From assembly GCA_041584015.1 (NCBI GenBank), contig JBFHES010000059.1:1-19086 (forward strand): a stretch of DNA of 19,086 nt. The letters run 5' to 3'. Below the pieces are notes generated by a model. That model was not told the DNA's origin. It saw nothing but the letters and a program-made list of their open reading frames with translations, and searched no databases. Below are positions 1 to 7,121 of the stretch, piece by piece (within the stretch, counting starts at the first letter, position 1; each line of letters starts with the position of its first letter). Origin of the DNA: JBFHES01 sp041584015 (GTDB lineage Bacteria; Bacteroidota; Bacteroidia; Bacteroidales; M50B96). A program made the position numbers and the translations under genes.

Positions 1-756
1 CCGGGATGGTGGCCACTTTTCTCTCTAATATTCTTAACCAGTGTTGCGCCATTTGCAATGCCACAGTTAATTCAAAAATTCTATGCCATAAAGGATAAAA
101 GATCTATAAAAATTGGTATGTACGCCTCTACATTCTTTGCTTTGCTAATTGGTTGTATTGCTTACTTCCTGGGATCAACAACACGAGTATTCTTAAGTCC
201 GGCTAATGCTCCACTTTCATTTCCTAACGGAGCAGAAGGCGCCATGGATCCGGACGCATTAATGCCTGAGCTCTTAAACTTTATTGTACCCGAATCCTTA
301 AACATCATTATCTTGATTTTAATCCTGTCAGCTTCTATGTCAACACTGGCTGCATTAGTGCTTATATCAAGTTCATCACTGGTAAAAGATTTTTATGCCG
401 GATATATTAACAAAGGAATCAGCGATAAAGGACTTACATCATTAATGCGCGTGGGAAGTATTTCATTTGTATTAATCTCGGTAATAATCGCATTGATTAA
501 GCCTGATTCAATTGTAGCTATTCTGGGTGTATCATGGGGAGCAGTTGGATCATTCTTCCTAGGGCCTTTCGTTTGGGGATTATTCAGCAAAAAGGTAAAT
601 AAATTTGGAGCGTGGTCTTCTTCTATTCTTGGATTAGGAACCACCCTTGTTTTATATACAACAGGTTGGAGTTCTCCAGAAGCAGGAACCATCGGAATGA
701 TTGTTTCTCTGGCTGTAAATCCAATTTTTAGCATGCTGTATCAACCAAAACAATAA
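1..756 (+). CDS. Sodium:solute symporter (SSS family), C-terminal part, 5' truncated
   Basis: The reading frame is open from base 1 and ends at TAA 754-756, giving 251 residues without the N-terminus. The visible protein has about six or seven hydrophobic segments, roughly at residues 4-20, 37-57, 100-125, 145-165, 170-195, 205-225 and 230-247. The segment with LSASMSTLAAL, followed by a serine-rich stretch and KDFY, matches the region of SSS transporters (PutP/PanF type) that carries the Na2-site serines and the conserved [KE]D[LF]Y end. Such proteins import a small solute with sodium across the inner membrane. The substrate cannot be told from the sequence. The gene lies upstream of tryptophanase on the same strand, but a 275-base gap with its own promoter candidate argues against a tight operon. 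The family call is strong; any role in tryptophan uptake would be a guess. Confidence 0.9.
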   Translation, partial: PGWWPLFSLIFLTSVAPFAMPQLIQKFYAIKDKRSIKIGMYASTFFALLIGCIAYFLGSTTRVFLSPANAPLSFPNGAEGAMDPDALMPELLNFIVPESLNIIILILILSASMSTLAALVLISSSSLVKDFYAGYINKGISDKGLTSLMRVGSISFVLISVIIALIKPDSIVAILGVSWGAVGSFFLGPFVWGLFSKKVNKFGAWSSSILGLGTTLVLYTTGWSSPEAGTIGMIVSLAVNPIFSMLYQPKQ

Positions 757-1031
757 AACATACGTCTAACTGTTTTTAGATAGCGCTCTGCATATTTATT
801 TAACTGATTAATAGGACATGCCCTTAAACAGTTATTTGTATTTTGCGGAATCGCGAATTTGTTTAATTTTGAAAGTGATTGGTTTTACATGTATTTAGGC
901 TTACGAAATATCGTTAAATGTCTCACGCTATACACTAATATTAAGTGTAGGGATGAGTTCAGCAATTAAGTCTACCCAACCGGGAAAGATTTAAGTAATC
1001 ATTGATAATTAATTTTTTTAAAAGCAAAATA
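757..1031 (+). other. Intergenic region and leader upstream of tnaA
   Basis: No real gene is visible in this 275-base stretch. TAACTGTTT at 767-775 is inverted as AAACAGTTA at 826-834, with a further TAACTG at 801-806. A promoter candidate sits at 842-871. Downstream of it is a 6-base inverted repeat, TACACT/AGTGTA with a 7-base loop, at 931-949. Two small open frames lie in the leader: 26 codons at 889-969 and 13 codons at 953-994. Neither contains tryptophan, so there is no TnaC-like leader peptide. No convincing rho-independent terminator for the upstream symporter is visible. Confidence 0.4.
842..871 (+). promoter_or_regulatory. Candidate Bacteroidota promoter for tnaA
   Basis: TTTG at 842-845 is followed after 18 bases by TAATTTTG at 864-871, which fits the Bacteroidota -33/-7 consensus (TTTG and TAnnTTTG). 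Transcription would begin near 878 and give a leader of about 150 nt before the tnaA start. This is a sequence match only; AT-rich DNA yields such boxes by chance. Confidence 0.45.
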
Positions 1032-2405
1032 ATGGAATTACCATTTGCAGAATCATATAAGATAAAGGTTGTAGAACCTATAAAAAAAAGCACTAAAGAA
1101 CAACGCGAGCAGTGGATTAAAGAAGCTGGTTACAACTTGTTCAACTTAAGAAGCGAGTACGTATTTGTTGATCTATTAACCGACTCAGGCACCGGTGCAA
1201 TGAGCCATTTCCAATGGTCGGAAATGATGCTTGGCGACGAAAGTTATGCAGGCGCATCTTCCTATTACAAAATGAAGAATGCCATTAAAAACATTCTTGG
1301 ATTCGACCATTTTTTACCAACCCACCAAGGGCGTGCTGCTGAAAATGTTCTTTTCTCAGTATTGGTAAAGCAAGACGATATTGTACCTGGCAACTCGCAT
1401 TTCGACACAACCAAAGGGCACATTGAATTTAGAAAGGCACACGCTGTTGATTGTACCATTGACGAAGCATTTATTACTGATCTTATTCACCCTTTTAAAG
1501 GAAATGTTGACGTAAACAAACTGGAAAATGTATTAAATAAAGATGCAGACAAAGTACCTTTTGTTTTGGTAACAATTACCAATAATACTTCAGGAGGTCA
1601 GCCAGTATCTATGCAGAACATTAAAGACGTTCATGCACTATCAAAGAAATACAATAAACCAGTTGTGTTCGATTCAGCCCGATTTGCTGAGAATGCCTAC
1701 TTCATTAAAATGCGTGAAGAAGGATATGCTGATAAAAGCATCAAAGAGATTGTATTGGAGATGTTCCAGTATGCTGATGCAATGACCATGAGTAGCAAGA
1801 AAGATGCAATCGTAAACATGGGTGGATTTATTGCCATGAAAGATGAGAAACTTTGGGAACAAGCGAGTGTGTATAACATTATGTTCGAAGGTTATCTTAC
1901 CTATGGTGGTATGTCTGGAAGAGATATGAATGCACTGGCGCAAGGCCTTGACGAAGGAACCGAATTTGAAGTATTACACACGCGTATAAAGCAAGTAGAG
2001 TATTTAGGCAAACGTTTAACTGAGTTTGGCATTCCTGTTCAGCTACCATATGGTGGTCATGCTATTTTTGTTGATGCCAAGAAATTCTTACCAAACGTGC
2101 CAAAAGAAGAATACCAGGCACAAACCTTAGGAGTTGAGCTTTACAAAGAATGTGGTGTACGTGGAGTTGAGATCGGAACGATCCTTGCCGACAGAGATCC
2201 GGAAACAAAGGAAAACCGTTATCCTGAATTAGAGTTTGTACGTTTAGCAATTCCGCGCAGAACCTACACCAATAATCACATGGATGTTGTAGCTGTTGGC
2301 CTGAAGAATGTTTGGGATCGTCGCGACGAAATCACTTCTGGTTACAAAATAATACACGAAGCGCCCATCTTAAGACACTTTACAGTAAAACTAGAGAAGA
2401 TCTAA
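1032..2405 (+). CDS. tnaA: Tryptophanase (tryptophan indole-lyase)
   Basis: This cytosolic PLP enzyme splits L-tryptophan into indole, pyruvate and ammonia. The start at 1032 gives 457 residues beginning MELPFAESYKIK, which aligns with the family N-terminus; an in-frame ATG at 1002 would add ten residues that do not look like the family. Landmarks are DLLTDSGTGAMS (about 47-58), THQGR (97-101), the substrate/PLP region SGGQPVS (187-193), DSARFAENAYF (214-224) and the PLP lysine K257 in MSSKKD. The close relative tyrosine phenol-lyase has Thr124, Arg381 and Phe448 at its specificity positions. Here they are D125 (FDTTKGH), I381 (VEIG) and H449 (LRHFT), as in tryptophanase. A strong hairpin terminator follows at once, so the gene is probably monocistronic. 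Release of indole, a known bacterial signal, is the expected outcome. Confidence is high. Confidence 0.95.
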   Translation: MELPFAESYKIKVVEPIKKSTKEQREQWIKEAGYNLFNLRSEYVFVDLLTDSGTGAMSHFQWSEMMLGDESYAGASSYYKMKNAIKNILGFDHFLPTHQGRAAENVLFSVLVKQDDIVPGNSHFDTTKGHIEFRKAHAVDCTIDEAFITDLIHPFKGNVDVNKLENVLNKDADKVPFVLVTITNNTSGGQPVSMQNIKDVHALSKKYNKPVVFDSARFAENAYFIKMREEGYADKSIKEIVLEMFQYADAMTMSSKKDAIVNMGGFIAMKDEKLWEQASVYNIMFEGYLTYGGMSGRDMNALAQGLDEGTEFEVLHTRIKQVEYLGKRLTEFGIPVQLPYGGHAIFVDAKKFLPNVPKEEYQAQTLGVELYKECGVRGVEIGTILADRDPETKENRYPELEFVRLAIPRRTYTNNHMDVVAVGLKNVWDRRDEITSGYKIIHEAPILRHFTVKLEKI

Positions 2406-2426
2406 AAACACAAATTGATATAGATG

Positions 2427-2453
2427 AAAAGGGAAGCAAATGCTTCCCTTTTT
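2427..2453 (+). terminator. Rho-independent terminator after tnaA
   Basis: AAAAGGGAAGCA (2427-2438) and TGCTTCCCTTTT (2441-2452) are perfect inverted repeats around a 2-base centre and run into a T tract. It lies 21 bases after the tnaA stop. An in-frame ATG at 2440 inside this hairpin is therefore an unlikely start for the next gene. Confidence 0.9.
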
Positions 2454-2499
2454 GTTTAATGACTTTCATTTACAAGATTGTATTTTTTTAACAGGACTA

Positions 2500-2904
2500 A
2501 TGACTACAAACGACGAGATGAGAACAACTATTCTAACAACCTGTAATAATGCTCAAGAGGCCAGTTTAATCAAAGGGAGATTAGAGAATGAAGGCATAGT
2601 GTCAATGCTAACGAATCAAAACTTCTCCACACTTATGCCACAAATGAATGGCATGCTTGGTTCAGGAGTGCAAGTAATCGTTTACGACAAAGACCTGGAT
2701 ATCGCAAAAGAAATCCTAGGGCTAGAGGACTCTAAAGAGGAGGTTGTTAGTTGTCCTAACTGTAACTCAACAAATATTGCTACCGGCCTTGCTGCTCAAA
2801 ATTGGAGAAAGATTATACTAGCAGTTTTCTCAGCTTTAATTGTAACTCCATTAGGAAACATAAAGGGTAAATATCGATGTAATGATTGTAAAACAGAATT
2901 CTAA
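2500..2904 (+). CDS. DUF2007-like protein with C-terminal zinc ribbon and membrane segment
   Basis: The chosen start at 2500 gives 134 residues; ATG 2518 is an equally good alternative. The earlier ATG at 2440 is rejected because it sits inside the tnaA terminator. The N-terminal part (TILTTCNNAQEASLIKGRLE, then 'NEGI') resembles the DUF2007 ferredoxin-like fold, annotated as a putative signal-transducing domain. The C-terminal part has CPNC and CNDC pairs, a likely zinc ribbon. The roughly 35 residues between the pairs include a hydrophobic stretch (IILAVFSALIVTPLG) long enough to be a membrane segment or hairpin. The function is unknown. The gene stands alone between the tnaA terminator and the convergent pdxJ terminator. 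Family assignment is from pattern memory and is moderate. Confidence 0.65.
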   Translation: MTTNDEMRTTILTTCNNAQEASLIKGRLENEGIVSMLTNQNFSTLMPQMNGMLGSGVQVIVYDKDLDIAKEILGLEDSKEEVVSCPNCNSTNIATGLAAQNWRKIILAVFSALIVTPLGNIKGKYRCNDCKTEF

Positions 2905-2993
2905 ACATTATCCTCAAAAATATTTTCATTCAATTTTCTATTAGTGTCAAGTAAAGAGTAATGGCATCCTCTATATTGGTGACGCTATCATAG

Positions 2994-3032
2994 AAAACAA
3001 AAAGTCCAATTGAAAATTAATTCAATCGGACT
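2994..3032 (-). terminator. Rho-independent terminator of pdxJ
   Basis: On the minus strand, AGTCCGATTGAA pairs with TTCAATTGGACT across a 6-base loop and is followed by TTTTGTTTT. The single mismatch in the repeat becomes a G-U pair only in the minus-strand transcript, which together with the U tract assigns the terminator to pdxJ. It starts 21 bases after the pdxJ stop. Confidence 0.85.
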
Positions 3033-3053
3033 CTAACTATATTGTGTGTTCGT

Positions 3054-3767
3054 TTATTTCAATAAAGCCAAATACTGCTTAACAGTTTCTTCCAGACCTA
3101 AATATAGCGCATCTGAGATTAAGGCATGTCCAATAGATACTTCAGATAAGCCAGGAACATTATCATTAAAATACTTTAAATTCTCCAGACTCAGATCGTG
3201 CCCGGCATTAACTCCCAAACCAAGTTCCACTGCTTTTTTTGCAGCCTCAGAAAAAGGTTTAACCGCATTCTCCGGATCGCTTGGGTACAAATCGGCAAAA
3301 GGCTCGGTGTACAATTCTACTCTGTCAGTACCAGTTTGTGCAGCATGAATAATGGTTTCAAGATTTGTATCTACAAATATGGAGGTACGAATACCTGCCG
3401 CTTGAAAGCGGGCAATAACTTCCTTTAAAAAGACCTTATTCTTAAGCGTATCCCAACCAGCATTTGACGTTAGTGCCTCTGGCGGATCAGGAACCAAAGT
3501 AACCTGATGCGGTTGCACATCAATCACCATTTTAATAAAATCTTCTGAAGGATAACCTTCTATGTTAAATTCTGTTTTCACCAAGGGTTTTAAGCCATAC
3601 ACATCCTCGTAAGTAATGTGTCTTCCATCTGGTCTTGGATGAACAGTGATACCTTCGGCTCCAAACCCTTCAATATTCACAGCCGACTTTAATACGTCCG
3701 GCACATTGCCCCCACGAGCATTTCTTATGGTTGCAATCTTATTTATATTAACACTTAGCTTTGTCAT
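3054..3767 (-). CDS. pdxJ: Pyridoxine 5'-phosphate synthase
   Basis: PdxJ condenses 1-deoxy-D-xylulose 5-phosphate with 3-amino-2-oxopropyl phosphate to form pyridoxine 5'-phosphate, the ring-closing step of the DXP-dependent vitamin B6 pathway. The 237 residues match the family length (about 240). Visible landmarks are SVNINKIATIRNARGG (5-20), the phosphate/catalytic loop TVHPRPDGRHI with H43 and R45 (41-51), FNIEGYP with catalytic-type E70, ELYTE (151-155), NAGHDL with H190, and IGHALISDAL (212-221). The gene is monocistronic, with its own terminator, and diverges from the CBS-ACT gene across a 151-base gap. A single TAnnTTTG box (TAAATTTG, minus strand, 3797-3790) precedes it, without a clear -33 partner. 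Confidence 0.96.
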   Translation of the reverse strand: MTKLSVNINKIATIRNARGGNVPDVLKSAVNIEGFGAEGITVHPRPDGRHITYEDVYGLKPLVKTEFNIEGYPSEDFIKMVIDVQPHQVTLVPDPPEALTSNAGWDTLKNKVFLKEVIARFQAAGIRTSIFVDTNLETIIHAAQTGTDRVELYTEPFADLYPSDPENAVKPFSEAAKKAVELGLGVNAGHDLSLENLKYFNDNVPGLSEVSIGHALISDALYLGLEETVKQYLALLK

Positions 3768-3899
3768 GATATTTAATTATTATCTCCTGCAAATTTAACA
3801 AAATGAGGGGTTCATTGGTTGTAATATCAATGAATGAAAGAATAAAAGTCAAATTAACACGTATTTCATAACAGAGTAGAGTTTGCACAGAAATTGTGT

Positions 3900-3907
3900 T
3901 AATTTTG
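3900..3907 (+). promoter_or_regulatory. Candidate -7 box upstream of the CBS-ACT gene
   Basis: TAATTTTG at 3900-3907 matches TAnnTTTG, but the nearest upstream TTTG (3882-3885) is only 14 bases away, shorter than the usual 17-21. If used, transcription would begin only a few bases before the ATG at 3919, giving an almost leaderless message. Confidence 0.3.
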
Positions 3908-3918
3908 AAAACAGACAA

Positions 3919-4584
3919 ATGACAGCGCAAGATTTAATATCAGAAGTAATTCCTGTTCTTCACACCTCAGATACAGGAAGAAAAGCTCTCCAATTTATGG
4001 AGGCTTACAGGGTTTCGCATTTACCCATTGTAAACAATGTCGATTTTCTTGGGCTCATTTCTGCAACTGACATTTATGATCAGCAAACAAGCGAAGAGCC
4101 TATTGGCAATTATAAACTTTCATTATTCAGTCCTTTTGTTTTTAAGCACCAACATATTTATGAAGTTATAGCACTGGTATCGAAGCTAAAGCTTACTGTA
4201 ATTCCGGTGCTCCGAAAGAACAAGGAATACCTTGGCGCCATTACCGTGGATGACCTGGTACAACAATTTGCTTCTTTAACTGCAGTTGGTCAGCCAGGCG
4301 GCATTCTTAAATTACGAATGAATATTAATGATTATTCGTTAACCGAGATAGCGCGCATAATTGAGGGGAACGACTCCAAAATTCTTAGTTCCTACATTCA
4401 TAATGCCGAAGGTGCGTCATTAATTGATGTAACCATAAAAGTAAACACAACCAACTTGGCTCCTATTCTTCAAACCTTCGAACGTTACGATTATAACGTC
4501 ACTGGCACCTTTCATGAAGACGACGAACTAGGTAACATGCTGGAAAGCCGGTACGAAGAATTCATGAAATATCTGAGCATGTAG
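3919..4584 (+). CDS. CBS-pair protein with C-terminal ACT-like domain
   Basis: The start is taken at 3919 (MTAQDLISEV), which gives 221 residues and begins exactly at the first CBS motif; an upstream ATG at 3883 would precede the -7 box candidate. CBS1 covers about residues 1-57 (SHLPIVNNVDFLGLISATDIY) and CBS2 about 70-120 (LTVIPVLRKNKEYLGAITVDDL). Residues 128-200 (GGILKLRMNINDYSLTEIAR, then a second beta-alpha-beta unit) look like an ACT fold, giving an AcuB-like arrangement. CBS pairs commonly bind adenine nucleotides such as AMP, ATP or NAD, and ACT domains bind amino acids, so a small-molecule sensor is the reasonable reading. It heads the run that continues into nadK 89 bases later. 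Its target protein is not known. Confidence 0.85.
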   Translation: MTAQDLISEVIPVLHTSDTGRKALQFMEAYRVSHLPIVNNVDFLGLISATDIYDQQTSEEPIGNYKLSLFSPFVFKHQHIYEVIALVSKLKLTVIPVLRKNKEYLGAITVDDLVQQFASLTAVGQPGGILKLRMNINDYSLTEIARIIEGNDSKILSSYIHNAEGASLIDVTIKVNTTNLAPILQTFERYDYNVTGTFHEDDELGNMLESRYEEFMKYLSM

Positions 4585-4623
4585 CCCTCTTTATTTCAAG
4601 ATTTCTCTCGTTTTAATCCTATC

Positions 4624-4653
4624 TTTGACCAAAGTCTGATATCACTATTTTTG
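4624..4653 (+). promoter_or_regulatory. Candidate Bacteroidota promoter for nadK
   Basis: TTTG at 4624-4627, an 18-base gap and TATTTTTG at 4646-4653 fit the phylum consensus well. The predicted start of transcription near 4660 is about 14 bases before the nadK ATG. This would give nadK and the following envelope genes their own promoter, separate from the CBS-ACT gene. Confidence 0.55.
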
Positions 4654-4673
4654 CAAACATAATCATTGAGAAC

Positions 4674-5555
4674 ATGACTAAAGTTGCTGTCTATGGAAAA
4701 AAGTTCAAAGGAGAATCCAGTGAAGCCATTTCCACGTTTTTCAAAATATTAGAAAAAAATAATATTGATACAATTGTGTTCGACCAGCTATTACCAATGC
4801 TAACGAAAGCAGCAATAGATAGTTCCGGATTCACGACTTTTAGCACACCTGAAGAGATAACCCCGGACATCAAATTTTTATTTAGCATTGGAGGTGACGG
4901 CACATTTTTAGAAACCATAAAATTCGTAAAACAGTTCAACATACCTGTAGCTGGCATTAACACAGGCCGATTAGGATTCTTAGCAAGTATATCTGCTAAT
5001 GAAATTGAAATTGCAGTATCAAGCATTCTAAGTGGACTGTACAAAATTGAAGAGCGTGTTCTTTTGCAGCTCACTAGCAACAACAAGCTTTTTGCTGATC
5101 AAAACTATGCCTTAAACGAGCTCACCATTCATAAAAAGGATACCTCGGCAATGATCACTATTCACACGTATCTAAACGATGAATACCTGAACTCATACTG
5201 GGCCGATGGAGTTATTGTGGCTACCCCAACCGGCTCAACCGCCTATTCCTTAAGCGTTGGAGGTCCTATTGTTTTACCAAACTCAGAAAATTTCATCATT
5301 GCGCCAATTGCGCCACACACCTTAACAGTTCGTCCGATTGTTATTCCTGATGCCAGTAAACTTCGATTTAAAGTTGAAGGACGTAGTAAAACTTTTCTTG
5401 CCTCGCTCGATCATCGATCAGCATCATTTTCCGCCACAACTACGCTCGAGGTAAGCAAAGCAGACTTTACCGTTAAGATAATAAAACTTGAAAATCAAAG
5501 TTTCTTTAGTACCCTGCGGGCAAAACTTATGTGGGGGATTGATAAAAGAAACTAA
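4674..5555 (+). CDS. nadK: NAD kinase (ATP-NAD kinase)
   Basis: The enzyme phosphorylates NAD to NADP in the cytosol and is the only known route to NADP. The 293 residues have the usual length. Diagnostic motifs are GGDGTFLE (73-80), NTGRLGFLA (96-104), the NAD-binding core DGVIVATPTGSTAYSLSVGG (178-197) and the conserved PIAPHTLTVRPIV that follows. It sits between the CBS-ACT gene and porG, 81 bases before the latter. This location at the head of an envelope cluster is a recurring arrangement in Bacteroidota rather than a sign of envelope function. Confidence 0.97.
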   Translation: MTKVAVYGKKFKGESSEAISTFFKILEKNNIDTIVFDQLLPMLTKAAIDSSGFTTFSTPEEITPDIKFLFSIGGDGTFLETIKFVKQFNIPVAGINTGRLGFLASISANEIEIAVSSILSGLYKIEERVLLQLTSNNKLFADQNYALNELTIHKKDTSAMITIHTYLNDEYLNSYWADGVIVATPTGSTAYSLSVGGPIVLPNSENFIIAPIAPHTLTVRPIVIPDASKLRFKVEGRSKTFLASLDHRSASFSATTTLEVSKADFTVKIIKLENQSFFSTLRAKLMWGIDKRN

Positions 5556-5583
5556 ACAGATTTTATTAATACACCTTATTTTG

Positions 5584-5591
5584 TAATTTTG
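5584..5591 (+). promoter_or_regulatory. Candidate -7 box upstream of porG
   Basis: TAATTTTG at 5584-5591 matches TAnnTTTG and lies 45 bases before the porG ATG, in the 81-base gap after nadK. No good TTTG is seen at the -33 distance, so this is a weak call. Confidence 0.3.
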
Positions 5592-5636
5592 CGAAATTAT
5601 TAAGCATTGAAAATAAATGCCTTTTAGCACTGAGAT

Positions 5637-6353
5637 ATGAAAAAGTTAGTAATTACTACTTGTATAATAATTGCCACGTTAACAGCCTGGTCGCAAAAAA
5701 GTGGCGACATTGGTTTTTTCGGTGGTGGCTCATATTATCTCGGAGAAATAAACCATACCACACAATTTGTGGATACCAAACCTGCATTCGGAATATTCTA
5801 TCGTCATTTTTTCGACTATAGATATTCGCTGCGTACAAGTATTTATAAGGGCACTCTGGCGGGGAATGATTCAAACTCCCCATGGGACTACAATCGCTTG
5901 CGCGACCATAGCTTCAGCGTCGACATTATCGATGTATCAACAATGGTGGAATTTAATTTCCTGCCCTACATTACAACCAGCCCAAAACACCGTTTTGCTC
6001 CTTATGTAACAGCAGGGCTTTCGTATATGGTAACACCTGGATCAAATGTACCAAACAGCATGGCAGTGCCCTTCGGCATTGGAGTTAAATTCAACTTTGC
6101 TAAAAGATTTTCAGCAGGTTTCGAATATGTTTTCAGGAACTCATTCAGCGACGATATCGACGGTTTAGGAGACAACACTCCTGATCCACTTAAGGAAGAA
6201 TGGTTAAATGATGCTTCTGCGGAACAGTTCAGACAAAAATCATTAATTTACCGCAATGATTTTTACACCTTTGCAGGAATATTTATAAGTTACAAGTTCG
6301 CCTATAACAGGTTTAAGTGCCCGGCATATGGCGAACGAAACATGTACGATTAA
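5637..6353 (+). CDS. porG: PorG-like outer-membrane protein (DUF6089), type IX secretion
   Basis: The 238-residue protein starts with a signal peptide (MKKLVITTCIIIATLTAWSQ, cut after about residue 19 or 20). It continues as an 8-stranded-type outer-membrane beta-barrel: a glycine-rich first strand (DIGFFGGGSYYLGEIN), alternating aromatic/hydrophobic strands such as PAFGIFYRHFF, and a last long strand before FAGIFISYKFAYNRF. This is the DUF6089 family, to which Porphyromonas gingivalis PorG (PG0189) belongs. PorG is an outer-membrane component that contacts the PorK/PorN ring of the type IX secretion system. In P. gingivalis it also precedes uppS, bamA and two ompH genes, and the same order here supports orthology. 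The stop TAA is directly followed by the uppS ATG. The family call is strong; the T9SS role follows from homology and gene order. Confidence 0.85.
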   Translation: MKKLVITTCIIIATLTAWSQKSGDIGFFGGGSYYLGEINHTTQFVDTKPAFGIFYRHFFDYRYSLRTSIYKGTLAGNDSNSPWDYNRLRDHSFSVDIIDVSTMVEFNFLPYITTSPKHRFAPYVTAGLSYMVTPGSNVPNSMAVPFGIGVKFNFAKRFSAGFEYVFRNSFSDDIDGLGDNTPDPLKEEWLNDASAEQFRQKSLIYRNDFYTFAGIFISYKFAYNRFKCPAYGERNMYD

Positions 6354-7121
6354 ATGGGAAGTTTTAAAGAACAGATAAATAAGGATAAAGTGCCTCAGCA
6401 TGTTGCTGTTATCATGGATGGTAATGGCAGATGGGCCAAACAGAGAAAGAGACCCAGAATCTTCGGACATAAGAAAGGTGCCGAGTCGGTTAGACGAGTT
6501 GTGGAAGCATCTGTAGAGATTGGCGTTAAATACTTAACGCTGTATACCTTCTCAAAAGAAAACTGGAAACGCTCAGACACAGAAGTGAATGCATTAATGT
6601 CATTATTATTAAATTCATTAAATTCTGAGTACAAAACACTAATGGACAACAATGTTCGTTTACTTGCTATCGGAGATTTAGAAAACCTTCCGTCAGTAGT
6701 AAAAAACAAGTTGGAAGATGTGATGCAAGAGACCGCAAGCAATACTGGTTTAAAACTAGTTCTAGCTTTGAGTTATGGCTCACGCTGGGAGATTATAAAC
6801 GCAGTGAAGAAATTAGGCACAGATATAAAAGAAGGAACAATCCAGGTTGAAGACATTGATGATGAATTGTTCTCAAATGCACTTTCAACGCACGATATTC
6901 CTGATCCGGAATTGCTTATAAGAACAAGTGGTGAAACAAGAATCAGTAATTTCCTGCTTTGGCAAATTGCCTACACAGAGCTATTCTTTACTCAAAAGAA
7001 CTGGCCCGAAATAGAAAAAGAAGATTACTATGAAGCAATACTTGCTTTTCAACAAAGAGAGAGAAGGTTTGGTAAAACAAGTGAACAAATAAAATTACAG
7101 TCAGATAATGCGCAACAATAA
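6354..7121 (+). CDS. uppS: Isoprenyl transferase (undecaprenyl diphosphate synthase)
   Basis: UppS adds isopentenyl units in cis to farnesyl diphosphate to make C55 undecaprenyl diphosphate, the lipid carrier for peptidoglycan and surface polysaccharide synthesis. The 255 residues show HVAVIMDGNGRWAKQ with catalytic D22 (16-30), FGHKKGAESVRR with H39 (37-48), YTFSKENWKR (64-73), SYGSRWEI (140-147) and IRTSGETRISNFLLWQIAY (189-207) with R190 and R196, followed by E209. The ATG directly abuts the porG stop (TAA-ATG), and the 3' end overlaps bamA by 14 bases, so translation of all three genes is probably coupled. Confidence 0.97.
   Translation: MGSFKEQINKDKVPQHVAVIMDGNGRWAKQRKRPRIFGHKKGAESVRRVVEASVEIGVKYLTLYTFSKENWKRSDTEVNALMSLLLNSLNSEYKTLMDNNVRLLAIGDLENLPSVVKNKLEDVMQETASNTGLKLVLALSYGSRWEIINAVKKLGTDIKEGTIQVEDIDDELFSNALSTHDIPDPELLIRTSGETRISNFLLWQIAYTELFFTQKNWPEIEKEDYYEAILAFQQRERRFGKTSEQIKLQSDNAQQ

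Noticed and set aside
1..756. The symporter as a dedicated tryptophan transporter for tryptophanase
   Set aside because: The sequence shows only the SSS family. The 275-base gap with its own promoter candidate does not support an operon.
889..969. The 26-codon frame as a TnaC-type leader peptide
   Set aside because: It contains no tryptophan and lacks the W/D/P pattern needed for TnaC stalling; it could be chance.
1002..1031. Upstream ATG at 1002 as the tnaA start
   Set aside because: The extra ten residues (MIINFFKSKI) do not resemble the family N-terminus, whereas the ATG at 1032 does.
4691..5086. Long antisense reading frame inside nadK (131 aa), and similar antisense frames in uppS, tnaA and porG
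   Set aside because: They lie opposite well-identified genes and have no recognisable domains.
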